From: Selaginella moellendorffii | Lineage: Eukaryota; Streptophyta; Lycopodiopsida; Selaginellales; Selaginellaceae | Direction of reading: 5' to 3' | NCBI RefSeq assembly: GCF_000143415.4 | Contig: NW_003314311.1 | Coordinates: 1,339,062 to 1,403,061 of the forward strand | DNA length: 64,000 bases | Notes under the pieces: generated by a model | What the model saw: the letters and a program-made list of their open reading frames with translations, nothing else | Databases searched by the model: none | Told to the model about the DNA's origin: nothing | In this document: one piece after another, positions 18,988 through 31,787 of the stretch | How the letters are laid out: every line of letters starts with the position of its first letter | Position numbering within the stretch: position 1 is the first letter of the stretch | Program-made: the position numbers and the translations under genes

Positions 18988-21250
18988 ACATATATGTGTT
19001 AGATGATGAAGTTATTAAATTCAATGACTTTCATTAGTTCCATTCTGGTAGCTTTTATTGATGAGTAGTGCAGAGGTTTCCATTTAGCCTCAAATTTGCT
19101 ATTTTTCTTTTAGATCAGAAAAAAGTCCTTTTGGAGCTGATTTTGATGTGCAAAGGATAAATTAAAAAGATATGTCATAGCCGTTATAAGGCCTTGGTCT
19201 CCCTCAAGGGGAATAGCCTCATAGCATTTGGTTATATCTCCAGTACAGATTGTTATGATTTTATTGAGAAGACACAAATTCTTGTGTAGATCATAGGATC
19301 CAACACATATTTGTTTTACCTCTAAAGAACTTAGCTTGTGCATAGAAATCATCAGCTATATTTTATAGTGCCTCCTATATCCCTTTTAGGATAGCCATTA
19401 GGCAAATTGTGACTTCCTAAAACACACATCCATCCGCATTTGTTAACCATTGCATTTTGTTCTGATGCACTTTGTAGATTCCTATAAGGTATGGGAGGTC
19501 TAGTCATTGAAGTAGGAATTCCTATAAAAGTGGGTTTTCGAGCAATTATTTCACAGTTGTCTTAGATATTTCAAGGACATTATAGTCTGAAACTACAAGT
19601 GAGAAGTCTTCATTGTTCATCCGCACAAATGCTTCACCCTAGGCTAATGCTTTGCAAAAGAACATGGACATATTGGCTACTTTATCAACCCTACTAATAT
19701 ATAAATGTTTATGTACCCATTCCAATTGCCATTGTGCCTTGAGGGTGGTCATCACATTTATGGACAAGGTAGTTTGGCATTTCTATAGTGCTAATCTAAC
19801 TTAGTAATTTATATGTTAATTAACAACAGGTTCATTGCTTGGTTAGTTTCAGATGTACACCTTTGGGATGATACTGGTTATGCAGTTCCAAGCATCACAG
19901 ATTTCAGTAATAATTTTTGCCATCTTGAGTAGTGATGTGATTAAGACCTTTCTTGATGACAATTATGAGTGCTCTTGAGTGTAGCATGTGGTTTTCACTC
20001 TTTATCCTATGGTGATTTACTATAAAATAACCATGAAGCATAACTTAAACTGTCTATGTGCCATATATCATATGCTATATGCCATATGCCATGTGTCCAA
20101 TGACAGCAGAGTGGAACCCGAGTTTCAAGGCCTTAGCCACTGAATGAAGGAACAAAGTTGAACTCCTAAACATAGAGCCAAGGAGCAAAGGTACTAGAGT
20201 ATGGAGTGATTCTCAAATGTACAACTTAAGAATTGAAAGGACAAGAGCACAGAGAGACTTGGAATAATCCTAAAGCATTTAGCATCCTAATGCCAAAACC
20301 AACATGAAAAATGGAACCAAATGGGCTCTAGTGTTGTTTTAGCATACTAATGGCTTAATGCGAGAATATAGGTACTCTACTAACTAGTATAGTGTGGAAT
20401 TTGGGCTTAGATTCAAGCCAAATGTAGAACAAAAACAGGCACACAAGTGGGAGTTAGACTATGCCTTAGGTTGGTCAGCTTTTCATAAATAGCCAATGGA
20501 ACTAAATAGGACCAACACAAGGGGCATGATAGCAAGGGTTTTTTTGTGGATACAATAAACTGTTATATAGCAAATATTGAGGGACCTAACTTAATATTGC
20601 GGGATTTCCAACACTAATAAGTGCAAGCTAACATATGAGTTTCTCCTATTGGGTCAAGTATACTCAGCAAAAAACACATAGGAGTTTCTACCTTATGTTT
20701 ATCCGGCATAAGTACATATATGATGACCAATTTCTCAATTACCTTAGATAGAGACTAATAAAGGGTTTAACAATATTGACCTTTTGCTATTGTGGCAGTA
20801 AGGATATAATATCCAAAAGGACTCGCTAATAGATAATTTTTGATACTCACAATCATATTCACAATAGTGAACCAAGGACATTTGGATCCAGTATTCATAT
20901 ATAGTTAGTTTTATCAAAATAATTTACCTATAGCCATCATTTGCATTTGCATATTTGAGGCTTGAGGGTGTCACAATTACAGAAAACTTCCTTTGGTTTA
21001 TAGAAGTCATGTTTGATTTAGGATTTGTACCCCCAACAAAATATGATGGGCTCAAGGAGATCAGAGTCTAGATTAATCAACTCCATACACTCCCTTATAA
21101 ACGTTTAGATATTAATTTTTTATGGATATATTTAAGGTGTATGAATTTTTGTTTGCTCTCCATTCCTTCTTTGACCAGCTATTTCCTCCCAGCCAAATGA
21201 TGGATGTAGAGTAGAGTACATTGTGTGAGTAATCATGAGAACATTTTCAT
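18988..21250 (-). pseudogene. Old PLE reverse transcriptase, core and N-terminal part (interrupted by a solo LTR)
   Basis: Collinear with the young RT from motif B upstream. A short frame at 19110-19352 still reads ICTGDITKCYEAIPLEGDQG, the motif A block. Everything else is broken by stops and small indels. A solo LTR (19980-20866) interrupts it. Confidence 0.85.
19980..20866 (-). mobile_element. Solo LTR (minus orientation) inside the old PLE
   Basis: This is the reverse complement of the LTR at 3149-4296, strongly decayed. It begins TGTAGCATGTGG and ends ATTCACAATA. Flanks TTGAG (19975-19979) and GTGAA (20867-20871) are a mutated 5-bp duplication of GTGAG, the base sequence at that place in the young PLE. 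It is an older insertion of the same LTR family, reduced to one LTR by recombination. Confidence 0.85.
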
Positions 21251-21289
21251 TAAATACCAATTATGGAAGAAAAGAATAGAAATTATTTA

Positions 21290-22830
21290 TTGTTTTTTTC
21301 TTGCACACCTTCTATTTATTTGAGTTTGCATTAGCCTTAGATGTTTTGGAGATTAATGGTGGTGTGCTTATCTCTTGTGATGCCACCCCTATAGACATTT
21401 GTCCATCATGGTAATCACATTTTTTATTCAGTGGTAAGCCTTGTGATTGTGCTGGTGTGCACTATAAAGATGGTGCAAGTGAGAAAGTGCCATTACTTTC
21501 ACTATCATCATGTCTTGAAGACATCAGAGACTTATACTGCTGGACTAGGATGAATTTGCATATATTCATTTTAGTCTGGCCATAAGGGATGAACTCCAAA
21601 TCTGGGTTGGCTGGCTTTTTTGCCACCTCAATAGCAGCCACTTGCATCCATTCTCAGATTTGCAAAAAGTAGTTATTTGAAAGATCACCTATGGATTAGC
21701 AGTGAAGTAGGGACAGGAAGATGGTGAGTAGTCTGATGATGTCAAGCTTGAATCAGGCCAGTATTTGTCTAGATTATATACCAGAATAAGGAATTGAGCC
21801 AAACAATTCCTTCTTCACATCCCTGTAGCCACAGCGGCAATATAGTTTGAACCTATTACGTTGATCATGCTGTGATAGGTTCTAGCTTTTTGTATTTAGC
21901 AAAGCATCCCTATCACATCATCTATGGAAAGAAGCCTACTTAAAAACCTCATTCATAGTCTTTTGGAATGAGATAGTTGGCTTATAAACATAGTTCCCCA
22001 ACATTGCATGTCAGTATGACACTTTTAGTGTTTGTTTTGACCATTATATTGCATCTGGTCATAGTAAAGCTGCCACTTGGATCCAATCGGATGCGTCAAG
22101 GTGGGATGTCCAACCTAAAGGATTTGTAAGCATCCAGAACTTATGTGGTTCTGGAAGGCAATGTGAGGTTGCATCAAGAACTCATGTAGTAACAAATAGG
22201 AACTTCCATCCACTCAAGTTCTCCAATATGTCAAACATGATACAACCATTATCAATTTGGTCCATGTTTGCTCCCTCCAAAGTATTTGGCTACAATGGGA
22301 TGAGTCCAGTCATGAGTGATTTTGCACTTTGGCTCAGAAACTCAAATCTATCATTTAGATCAATCTATGGTTTTCCAAGATCAATACCCTTTCCATACGA
22401 GCCTTTGTATGACTCAATTGTACTCTTGGGACCATTGGAGCATTTCCATGTAATTCTTGGTTTGGTAGAGGAAAAATTTAGAAGTTCTTTTTCCATATCT
22501 ACAATCCTACATCATAGCAGAGCTTCGTTATCATTCACTTGATCAATACAGACCAAACAAGGTGCCACCATTCCTTGGTTTCAACCTAGAGGTATCTCTT
22601 ATTCTCACCAACTGCCTCCTGTTTCGGCACCGTAAGAAGTTTGTCCAGATCTTCTTCTCATATGCAAAGATCTCTTGCAAGTGGTCCGGTTTCTTTGTGG
22701 CTAGGAGCAATAGGAAGTACTGCACAGCTGGGATAGGAGCCATAAAATCATCAGTGTTTGCATACTCCATCATCTCAGGCAGCCAGAAATCCTGAAAGAA
22801 CCACACATCAATTCATATCAAATTCAGCGG
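21290..22830 (-). pseudogene. Old PLE ORF1 remnant
   Basis: It follows young ORF1 (10576-12144) from end to end with many stops. Recognisable frames survive at 21462-21647 (KKPANPDLEFIPYGQTKMNI) and 22543-22806 (FQDFWLPEMMEYANTDDF). Confidence 0.85.
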
Positions 22831-22896
22831 GAACGTGGAAGGAAATCATGAGACTTTTTGTATTGGTAGCCCCTATAATGGCTGTCCCTCATGAGT

Positions 22897-22912
22897 ATTT
22901 TTGGTTAAGCAG
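22897..22912 (+). repeat. 16-bp junction repeat in the old array
   Basis: An exact ATTTTTGGTTAAGCAG between the 5' end of the first old unit and the 3' UTR (22913-23147) of a second one. Confidence 0.8.
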
Positions 22913-23147
22913 ATTGATTAGGCCATTTTCAGTACTTTCATTTGGGGCATAGGATCATCTATCTAGTAATCTAGTACCAATCACGACTAACACAATAGCC
23001 ATTTCCTATGTCACTTCCTACATTTTACAAGGATATATAATGCAGTCTCAATTAGCTCTATCTCTCTTTTTTTTTTTAAAGAACAAAGTTAGGATTCAAG
23101 AATGAAATAAGACTTGCACAACTGAATGTACTGAAGTACATGTCCAG

Positions 23148-23490
23148 CATTGGAACATGGCCAAAGGAGTACTCAAGTATGTAAAGAGCACTTTAGATTT
23201 TGGCATTCAGTATGGTAAAATTTCTGAGCATGCTTTCAACCTTCAAGCATTTCCAGACAGCAATCTCAATGATGATAGGGACACCTCCAAATCAACCACA
23301 GGATTTTGCTATCTACTAGCTGGAGGAGCAGTCCAATGGAGTAGCAAGAAGCAACATCATGTTGCTCTCTCTTCCACAGAAGTAGAATACTTGGCTGCCT
23401 CAGCTACACAAAAAGAGGTTCTTTGGTTTCAAGACTTTCTTGTAGCACTTACTCAAATTCCATCGCTGTTAAGCATAATTTGTTCGCATG
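23148..23490 (+). pseudogene. Ty1/copia RNase H fragment
   Basis: The frame from 23157 reads as the copia RNase H domain: KSTTGFCYLLAGGAVQWSSK, ALSSTEVEYLAAS and KEVLWFQDFLVAL. It starts abruptly against old PLE sequence and loses homology after about 23480. No LTR, RT or integrase is attached, so it is a truncated scrap, possibly a processed or recombined copy. Confidence 0.88.
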
Positions 23491-23499
23491 CAGTTTGTG

Positions 23500-24689
23500 T
23501 TGTAACTTATTCCTAGCCCATTTCTATCTGAATTCTCCCAGGCAGCTACTCAGATTCTTCACGACTCAAAAATCCCAGATTAATTAACGAGGAGCAGAGG
23601 ATTTAGACCGCAATTGCAGTCCTTGAAGAGAATGCTGTAACTGGAATAGCATAATTCTGCTACCCGTCTTCAATCTGAGATTCATAGAGATCGATTATCT
23701 GGTGCGATCTCTAGCTAGTAGTAATTAATGGCGAGCACTTTCATATTAACAGAACAATGGAGGTCGATCGTCCACTGGAGGGTCCATGAGTCTACAGATG
23801 GAAAGGTTGAAGGCTGAAGAGCTAAAAAACAGAAGCACTAGCATCTGTGGCTGAGAGCTGGACTCGAAAAATGAGAAAAAGGAAAACAAGAGTACCTTGC
23901 TTGTGGGGTACTCTTGGCTCAGTGAACGCTTTGGATAAAGTGGAGGCGATGATTGAAGATGGACAACGTTAACGAGCTCCATTCATGTTTGAGCAGAGGA
24001 GATAACAATGGCCTATACATAGCAGAAGTGGCCTGTACCTGCAAAGGCTGGCTTTGCATCCATAGCTTTGGCGTGCTTTAAAGACAGTAACGTCGAAGCT
24101 GGATTGATGGAAGCGGAATAACTATTCGGCCTCAGCTGCTCCATCCTTGTTTCCAGCTGGAAATCTTGCAACATCGCTCCCAGGCAGTTCTTCGCCACCT
24201 TATGGAATAATTGATCAATCTGAGTCTCGAGCTCAGCAGCAGCCTTCTTCCTCTAACATTGACGTCGGCAGCCCATTCAGATCTGAGGAGGCGCCCCGGA
24301 AGCGCAAACACAAACAGAATGTGCGACTGACAACATATGAATCTCCGCCCTTGGATTTAACTCCGCAGGCAGCGGAGTTCCATCTCAGCTAGCATCCTCC
24401 TTTCTTCAAGCAGTTCCCGCTGATTCTGATGCTGAGGACAAATGTACGTTTCTGGACGCTCTGAAGAACAGCTAAAGCAATTTAGGCTACTACTTAGCAG
24501 CTTCAGATCAGAAACCCACTTTACCGATTGCAGTTGTGTTGGTAGTACCTGAGATGCCGCACCACCGGAGAAACCGGCAAATAAAATAGGTCTTCAGGAG
24601 CCATGGAGATCGAGACACGGCTGCAGTAAGCTTCGTATGCCTATGCGAATACGGTGAAGGTGCCGTCTTCTTCAAAAGCTTTGACAGAT
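23500..24689. other. About 1.2 kb with no recognised gene
   Basis: Base composition is more balanced than in the AT-rich stretches, hinting at former genic DNA. A short frame at 24147-24392 (PRKRKHKQNVRLTTYE) looks basic but matches nothing I know. A motif of about 20 bp near 24070-24095 (CTTTAAAGACAGTAA) recurs at 30815-30836, also just before a PPR relic. Confidence 0.4.
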
Positions 24690-25300
24690 GAAGCATGAAA
24701 GCAGCACTGGCAAGGAATGGAGAGCCCGCCGTTATGAGAACGACAGGGCTCTGGCCGAAGGGAAAAATCTGCACTGCGAACTCGCTATGATGAAGAGGCG
24801 CTCATCGGCAATCTTCTGGTGCGGATGTATGGCTGCTGCGGGAGGCTCGAGGATGCTTGTAAGGCCTTCAACGAATCCTGCTGCTGGCATATGCCCAATA
24901 TGGAGATATTGTGTGCCCAGTTTACAACACGGAATCTGATCTGGAACAGAATGCTTACAAGCTACTCCAAAAACAAGGTTATGTGCGCGAAGCCGAGATC
25001 TTGTTCGACAAGATGCTATTTAAGAACACAATTTCGTGGGATGCAATGATAACTGCATTTGCCCAGAAGGAGCATTTTGAATAAGCCTTGAAGCTGTACA
25101 GGATCAGATGGTACTCGACCCACAAGTGCCACATTTGTGAGGACTCTTGTACAAGTTTGCAGTGGAGCTGTTCTACAAGATGCCTGAATGAAACGCCTGA
25201 ATGGAGTGTGGCATCATGGAACACCAGATGCTACCAGTTGTCAAATCTACATGGTGAATCTTCTTCATGGGTGCTCGAGCATCCACAAGAGCTATTGTGA
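24690..25300 (+). pseudogene. Decayed PPR (pentatricopeptide repeat) gene
   Basis: Across frameshifts the translation reads GKNLHCELA, then in another frame LIGNLLVRMYGCCGRLEDA, NLIWNRMLTSYSK and KNTISWDAMITAFAQKEHFE, followed by a stop. This is the L/S-type PPR pattern (organelle RNA-binding proteins). At least two frameshifts and a stop near 25081 disable it. Confidence 0.8.
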
Positions 25301-25418
25301 ACTATAAACTGGCTAAACTGGATGAATTTAAAAGCTGCGAACTAACACGGAGGAGAAGATTCATAGAGATGCTTGTACTAATTAATGGCTAGAAGTTACC
25401 ACTAACTTACACTGCAAT

Positions 25419-27709
25419 TTAATATTTATAGACGCTGGACGAATATTGAATGTCGATCGTCCCGATAAGGATAGTTGCGGAAGATAGTTTTGGATCTACA
25501 TAATAAGAGTTGCAATATAAGCTTGTACTATAATAAATATTTTCTAAGAAGTTGTGCAAGCGGATGATATATCGCTCAGGAAGCAGAAACACCACTCCCC
25601 AAAACCCAGCTGCGAAACCAACTGCCACACCAACACCAACAGCTAGACCATTATAAGATGATACACTTGAATGCTTGTCGACAGTCAGTGCTACTGGTGG
25701 TTTGGCTGCAGACGGAATGTGGCATGTGGTGTTGAGAGGAGGACCACATAACCCTGGGTTACCAGCGAAACTTGAGATGTCCAAAGTAGAAAACTGTCCT
25801 GTTGTTGGAATCGGCCCACTGAGATTGTTGTTCGACACATTGAAGTACGTGAGGAATGATAAACTTCCAAGCTGCTCTGGAATGCTACCCGTAAGTTGAT
25901 TCATTTGAAGCTCGAGTATAATGAGTTGTGTTGCATTGGCAAGAGAAGCCGGAATAGTTCCACTCAGATTACTCCCACTCAGATATAGGTACTGCAAATA
26001 CTTGAGATCCCCAAGTTCTCTCGGAATGGAACCACTGAGCTGACTGTTGCCAGTGATATCTATCATCAACGGATAAGTGTTGACGCTCACTAATGTCAGT
26101 TGTCTCCCATCAGGAGTAGATATAAATCCAAACAAATCATCCATGTCTGGATCTCTCTCCAATAGGTGACTTGCAGGGTCGGTTTTAAAGCTGTTGAGAT
26201 TCCCAATCTCTGGAGGTATTCGTCCTGTAAAATTATTATGCAACAAGAGAAATTGGCGAAGATTTGTCAGGTTTCCAATCCAAGGGGGGATATGACCACT
26301 GAAACCGTTCCCCTGTCCTGAGAAAAACTGAAGCCAAGCCATGTTTTGCATACTACTCGGTAATGAGCCTGTGAATAAGTTCTGTCCTATGTCCAGTAAC
26401 TTAAGGTGAACCAAGCTGCCTATGCTCCAAGGTAGACTTCCTTCGAATCTATTTTTGGGCAGAACCAATATTTTGAGGTTGCTCAGATTTCCAATGGATT
26501 CCGGAAGCCTGCCGCTGAATAAGTTTTCCTCTAGGAAAAGACTTCGCAATCTGCTGCAATTCGAAATATCTGGAGATAAAGTGCCTCTTAAATCGTTGTT
26601 GCCAAGGGCGAGTAGCTGTAGGTGCTTCAGCGAGAAAATAGCATCAGGAACACCACCAGAAAGCTTGTTGTCAGCCAAATCTAACACCTGGAGCTTTCCA
26701 CAGGAACCAATGGAGGGAGGAATTGCTCCTGTGAGGTTGTTTCCAGCTACCCCCATAAACTGAAGCTGAGTCAAGTTATGAAACATATCAGGAATGCTGC
26801 CACTGAATTTGTTGCTGGCGAGCTTCAAGACTTGTAGACTCGTCAAATAAGCTAAGGACTTCGGAATGGTTCCTGTAATTTGATTCTGGTTCAATGCAAG
26901 GTACGTTAGACTGGGAAAGGCATGTTCCTTGAACTCTGGAAGCTGTGAAAAGTTGTTGTACCCAGCTTGTATTTGGACCAGTTTTCTCAATCGCTGCAGC
27001 TCAGTGGGGATGCCTCCTGAAAGATAATTCCGGTCCAGAATTAAGTTTACCAGCTGGCTGCAATTGGATAGAGTTTTTGGTACTTTAGAACTGAGTTCGT
27101 TGTTATCTAGCATGAGTGTTTGAAGCTTCATAAGATGTCCAATGTCTATGACAAAAACTCATAAGAAAAAAGGAAGATTTGATGCAGAAAGCACGCAAAA
27201 GTACCTGGGAGAATATGTCCGCTGAAATTGTTAGCTCCCAAATCAAGGTACTTGAGGTTTTTCATGATAGAAATGCTAGACGGTATGTTGCCAGCCAAAA
27301 AGTTGTCCCTGAATACAATGGTATGAATCTTGGAGGCCCTACATAAGCCATCATCATCAAAACTCAAATGACCAGTAAAATTGTTGTGTGACAGATCTAG
27401 GGACTCAAGTGCTTGCAATCTGCACCAGAATGGCCATAGGTGACCGCTCAAGCTTGCATTTGAGAGATTGATGCTTAATACACTGTTGTCACTGCTCCAC
27501 TTGATTCCTCTCCAAGAAGAGAGATTTCCAGCATTGACCCAACTAGAGAGTGCATCTCCCCCTTGGTTCTTGAGGCTGCTCTTAAAGCAGAGCAATGTGG
27601 CTTCATCACCTCCATATGTTCCCAAACAAGTTTTTGTGTCAGTGAATGCCACTTGCAGTGCACACAAGAGTGCCAGGAGCAAAAACCACAATAGCCAAAA
27701 GAGATTCAT
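25419..27709 (-). CDS. LRR receptor-like protein (membrane-anchored, no kinase), two exons
   Basis: Exons 27709-27205 and 27145-25419 join across a 59-bp GT-AG intron (27204-27146, phase 1), restoring ILPDIGHLMKLQTLMLDNN and giving 743 aa. A signal peptide (first 23 or so residues, Leu-rich) is followed by a Trp/Cys N-cap (GDEATLLCFKSSL...LSSW). Roughly 20 plant-type leucine-rich repeats (LxxLxLxxNxLSGxIP) come next, then a Cys pair (GLCGPPLNTTC) and one transmembrane segment (AVGVGVAVGFAAGFWGVVFL). A tail of about 50 residues has no kinase. The ectodomain style is that of PSKR/RLP proteins, so a role as a cell-surface ligand or damage receptor working with a co-receptor kinase is likely (inference). 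A broken paralogue lies at 31788-33819 in the same orientation. Confidence 0.88.
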
Positions 27710-27818
27710 GCTTTTGAAGGAACTGTTTTGAAACTGTAGTGAACTTGAAATTGGAATACTACTTCAGTCCCACCTTTTTATGGAGAATGAATTGGGACAA
27801 TTCATCTCCATAAAAGGT

Positions 27819-27918
27819 NNNNNNNNNNNNNNNNNNNNNNNNNNNNNNNNNNNNNNNNNNNNNNNNNNNNNNNNNNNNNNNNNNNNNNNNNNNNNNNNNN
27901 NNNNNNNNNNNNNNNNNN
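27819..27918. other. Assembly gap (100 N)
   Basis: A run of 100 Ns, the usual placeholder for a gap of unknown size. It lies just upstream of the LRR gene promoter, so distances here are unreliable. Confidence 0.99.
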
Positions 27919-30829
27919 TTGATTATAATAAAATTTTGTATTATATGGAAATAGAATAGAACTGATGAATCATACCTTTAATTCTTGAGGCTACTTTCAA
28001 AATAGTTTAGATACATTGAATAGAGGTAGGCAATGTTAGAGAATTGCTATAGCAAGACCATGTTCAAAAATATTAATAACTTTATTATTTGTTGATTAAT
28101 AATACCCCCTCCCACCCTTGTAAGCAACCAGAAGGAATAACTTGAGTGATAATCTATGAGGTTTAAATATAAAGGAAAAGGGTCTATGAATAAGAGTGCA
28201 TCTTTTTTTTCCAATTAGTTAAGGGTTTTAGGATATTTGAGGTTAAATGTTCTTGGGTTTAAATAGTATTAAATTAAATGACCTCCCAAAAAGTCCAAAT
28301 CTAAAAGTTTATCAGCCCCCCTAAAAAATGTCAATATCCTCATTATTTGTTGACTAGCAACAACCCCCCACCCACCTTTATTGACTATTGACTAATAACA
28401 ACAACCCAACCCTCTCGGCCAAAATAAACGTCAATGTCTTCATTAATTATTAATTGACAATTCCTATTGACCTAGCTTACACTCACCCCCTTTCAAAAAT
28501 GTCAATGTCCTCATTGACCATTGACTACCTACTTAGCTAGGTTAATCCCCGCCCCCCCTCAAAATGTCAATATCCTCATTGACTATTGAGGATTCCATTC
28601 CAAATAAAATCTATCAATCCTTCCATTGTGTAAACTAATTATTTTATTTTTGTACAAAATCTACTAATCTACATAAATATTCCATTTTCGCACAAAATTT
28701 ACCAATCCTTCCAAGGGTATATTATATTTTTTAAGTAGCAACTAATCAAGAGGACTCCATTTCCAGACAAAATCTATCAATCCTTATGTTGTGTAAATTA
28801 ACTATTTTATTTCTACACAAAATCTATCAATCTACACAATTATTCCATTTTCATATAAAATCTACCAATCCTTCCAAGGGTATATTATATTTTTTAAGTA
28901 GCCACTAATCAATAAAATTTAGATCCGTGTTATTTGCTCTAATACCATATGTAATACACCATATCTCTCTCCCTTTAAGCCAACTAAAAAAGAAGCAATT
29001 ACTTAATGAAAGAGCTTTTAATGACTATTTTATTTCCATTTATCCCCCAAGGTTCTAAGAATCTATAGTGATAATATATTTAAATTTTATCCCATGATTA
29101 TATATGCTACATCTATGACCTACAATCAAGTCTTGCAATGCTTCACTGGAGGTCAAGGGAGTTGCAGAAGCAAAGGCATATAAATCAATTTAGTTAAGTG
29201 GTTAGAATTTAGAATTGATATGTTTTATAATTGTTGAGAAGCAAGTGGTGTAAAATATCCTAGTAGGTACAGATCTATCTTTTTATACATACAAAGTAGT
29301 TTACAAATATCATAATTAATAGTTTATAAGCTAGTGCAATTGGAAATAATAATATTCTGTGCTTGTGATTAGGAACACCAATTAGATCCAAGGTTGTATT
29401 ATGCTCAACATGACATATGTCCGAGAAGAACCATTACTTCATTTTACATTTTTTCTCATGTATAATTAAATGATGATTGTGAGTGTAAAGTTTTTGTGTT
29501 CAAGCAAGAAGATAGCATTAATCAGCATTGTTGATGCTTCAGAAGTTCAAAAGTTGTCAATAAAGTTGCAACTAGTAGAAAATAAAGAATGCAAAATTTT
29601 ATAGAGTCAAGTATAAAAAAAGGGGGAAGAGCCAATTTAGGGCTAATTTAGTGGAGTTGCCTAACTCATGCATGCTATGCATAAATTGGGTTTACGTTAA
29701 CATATAATGCAAAGGGAAAAAAATTAAATTCTTATTATTATTATAAAGTAGAGGCACTTTCCCATTATACATTTTTACATGCTTGCAGAAAATATTAAAA
29801 GAAACTTCCTTTCCTACTATATACCTAAATTAAACATAAAAATAGTTAGTAAAGTAATTAAATTAAAAATAATAATTACCTTTTATGCCATATATACTCT
29901 TGAAAATAACTCTTTTATAATTGTTTTCTTGTACTATGTCTTGGTAAAATTGTCTATATCAATTCAATTTAATTTCTATATACACTTGTAACTATATTAA
30001 CAAAATGTTGAGAGTGATTTATCAAAGGATATTGATAGCCTAATTAATTTCACTATGCTATATTGTAACCTGCCCAATGATTATTATAAATTGTGATACC
30101 TAGTTTAACATACTCCTACAAAATGTTAATTAAAGTTTCCTAATTACAATTTTCTATAGGAACTAAAATATACAATTTAAATTATATTTAATACCTCTAA
30201 ATACCCATTGACTATGTACTTGACGACCAATATTATACTTATGTTTACTAAACTTCACTTCATTAATCTCTATAATGTTACTAAGACCTTCAATCTTTTG
30301 ATTTCTCCTTTTTAAACTTCTATACAAATATCTTGATAAAGATTGTACTAATATATGATTATTTGTGATCCCCTAATATTGCATTCAATTTGTGCTTGTA
30401 CTATTAGCATTCTAATTGACCAACAATACATCACATGTATTATCTGTGTGAAGGTAAGGTTAAACTTTACAAACTATATACATGTTTATAAAGAATAAGT
30501 TTTATTATAATGCCTATATATATTTTTACTTGATCCCATATCTTTACAACTTTTTCTATTTGTATGTAACCGTATTATTTGACCACAATGCACACATGGT
30601 CTTCTTTTTAATAAAAAACCAAAATCAACATACAACCAATAAGTATTTGTAAGTATAGATGTCTTCTCAAAAAACTCATGAAGAAAATAAACACTATCTT
30701 GAGCATCATTTACATATTTCATTCAAAAAAAAAATGAAATTAAGGAGAAGAAAATCAAGAAAATGAACAAACATTATAATTGAAAGAGCATTTATATAGT
30801 TTGGCTTTAAACTTTGGCAAGCTTTAAAG
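27919..30829. other. AT-rich intergenic DNA with local repeats; no gene
   Basis: No supported gene. A degenerate copy of a dispersed repeat lies at about 28165-28290 (minus). Short repeats with the core GTCAATGTCCTCATTGAC recur at about 28325, 28430, 28498 and 28565. A 163-bp tandem duplication lies at about 28595-28925. A weak minus frame at 30486-30722 has a CxxC...H...C pattern but no recognisable family. Confidence 0.6.
28595..28925. repeat. Tandem duplication, period about 163 bp
   Basis: CCAAGGGTATATTATATTTT appears at 28711 and again at 28874, within two longer similar copies that both contain ACAAAATCTA..AATC and ..AGTAGC.ACTAATCAA. Confidence 0.75.
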
Positions 30830-31560
30830 ACAGTAAGGCATGGTAGTTTCAACAATCATGGTTTCTGCACGTCCAAGAGGGGGCATCTGCAGCAATCCAT
30901 CAAGATCTTCGACCAGATGCCCCTGAAGGATCCAACCGCTTGGAATGCCATCATCTGGGCGTATTCCCAAGCTTGGCATCACAAAGAAGCTCTTGAGCTG
31001 CTCCCTGTGATGTACGCAGCCAGATTCTGCGATTTTCAATGTGCTGCTTCAAGCCTGTGCAGCAATTACATCGCTACCGTCTGGGAAGAATTTGCAGTCC
31101 TACACATCCTCCAGGATTAAAATTGAGCTCGATCCGATGCTCGGGAATGCGCTGGTGAACATGTACGGCAAGTGTGGAAGTCCTGAGGATGCAAGGACCG
31201 CGTGAAGAATGTGATGCTGTGGAGCTCGATGCTTGGGGCTTACTGCCACAGCGAGCAGGAATCCCAAGCTAGGGTTCTTCCGGTTGATGATCTTGCAGGG
31301 CATTTAACCGGTTGAAGGTGTCCATGGCGGCCAGTATTTTACTTCAATCTCGAGCGATACATTTTGGTGCCTTCCGAGAAGCATTTCATCTGGGATCTTC
31401 TTGGGCGATTGGGGATTGTGAATGATGCGGAGGTGCCCTAGGAACCGCAGACTGAAGCTTGGATCTCACTGCTTGGCGCATCCAAGTTCCATGGGGGCTT
31501 CGGTCGCTGCTGCAGCTTGCCATCGTGAATGCCGAAGTCGCAAATCACCAGAATTGGAAG
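30830..31560 (+). pseudogene. Decayed PPR gene (with E-domain relic)
   Basis: Pieces in shifting frames read IFDQMPLKDPTAWNAIIWAY, GNALVNMYGKCGSPEDAR, KNVMLWSSMLGAYC and, near 31400-31500, DLLGRLGIVNDAE and EAWISLLGASKFHGG. The last two belong to the final PPR and E motif. Several stops and indels disable it. It lies 3' of the broken LRR gene, as the other PPR relic lies 3' of the intact one. Confidence 0.8.
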
Positions 31561-31787
31561 AATCTCGACTGAGAAGCCCATGACAGCCCTCATAGCAAGA
31601 GCCAGCATTTGAAGAATCATGTTCGATTAGCATGCTAACATCCTTTTTCCTGCGTATGCCCACTACGGGCATCTGCAGCGATCACTGAAATTGCTTAGTA
31701 CAAGCTTATATTGTAATACTTATTAAAAATTATCTTCGATAACTATCCTTAATAACCATTATAGAAGTTGTGCAAACAGGTGATATA

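Larger units (their letters stand above)
1282..23147 (-). mobile_element. Old, decayed Penelope-like element array, split by later insertions
   Basis: Element sequence is present at 1282-3148, 18988-19979, 20867-22896 and 22913-23147, collinear with the young copy at 7027-12247. The 3' UTR lies at 1282-2409, the RT remnant at 2410-3148 and 18988-21250, the ORF1 remnant at 21290-22830 and the 5' UTR up to 22896. The 16-bp junction ATTTTTGGTTAAGCAG recurs at 22897-22912, followed by the 3' UTR of a second unit that breaks off at about 23147 against a copia fragment. Reading frames are full of stops, and differences from the young copy are mainly CpG transitions. An LTR retrotransposon (3149-18987) and a solo LTR (19980-20866) interrupt it. 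Confidence 0.88.

Noticed and set aside
28300-28925. Possible CRISPR-like array
   Set aside because: Repeats are diverged, spacing is irregular and this is plant nuclear DNA.
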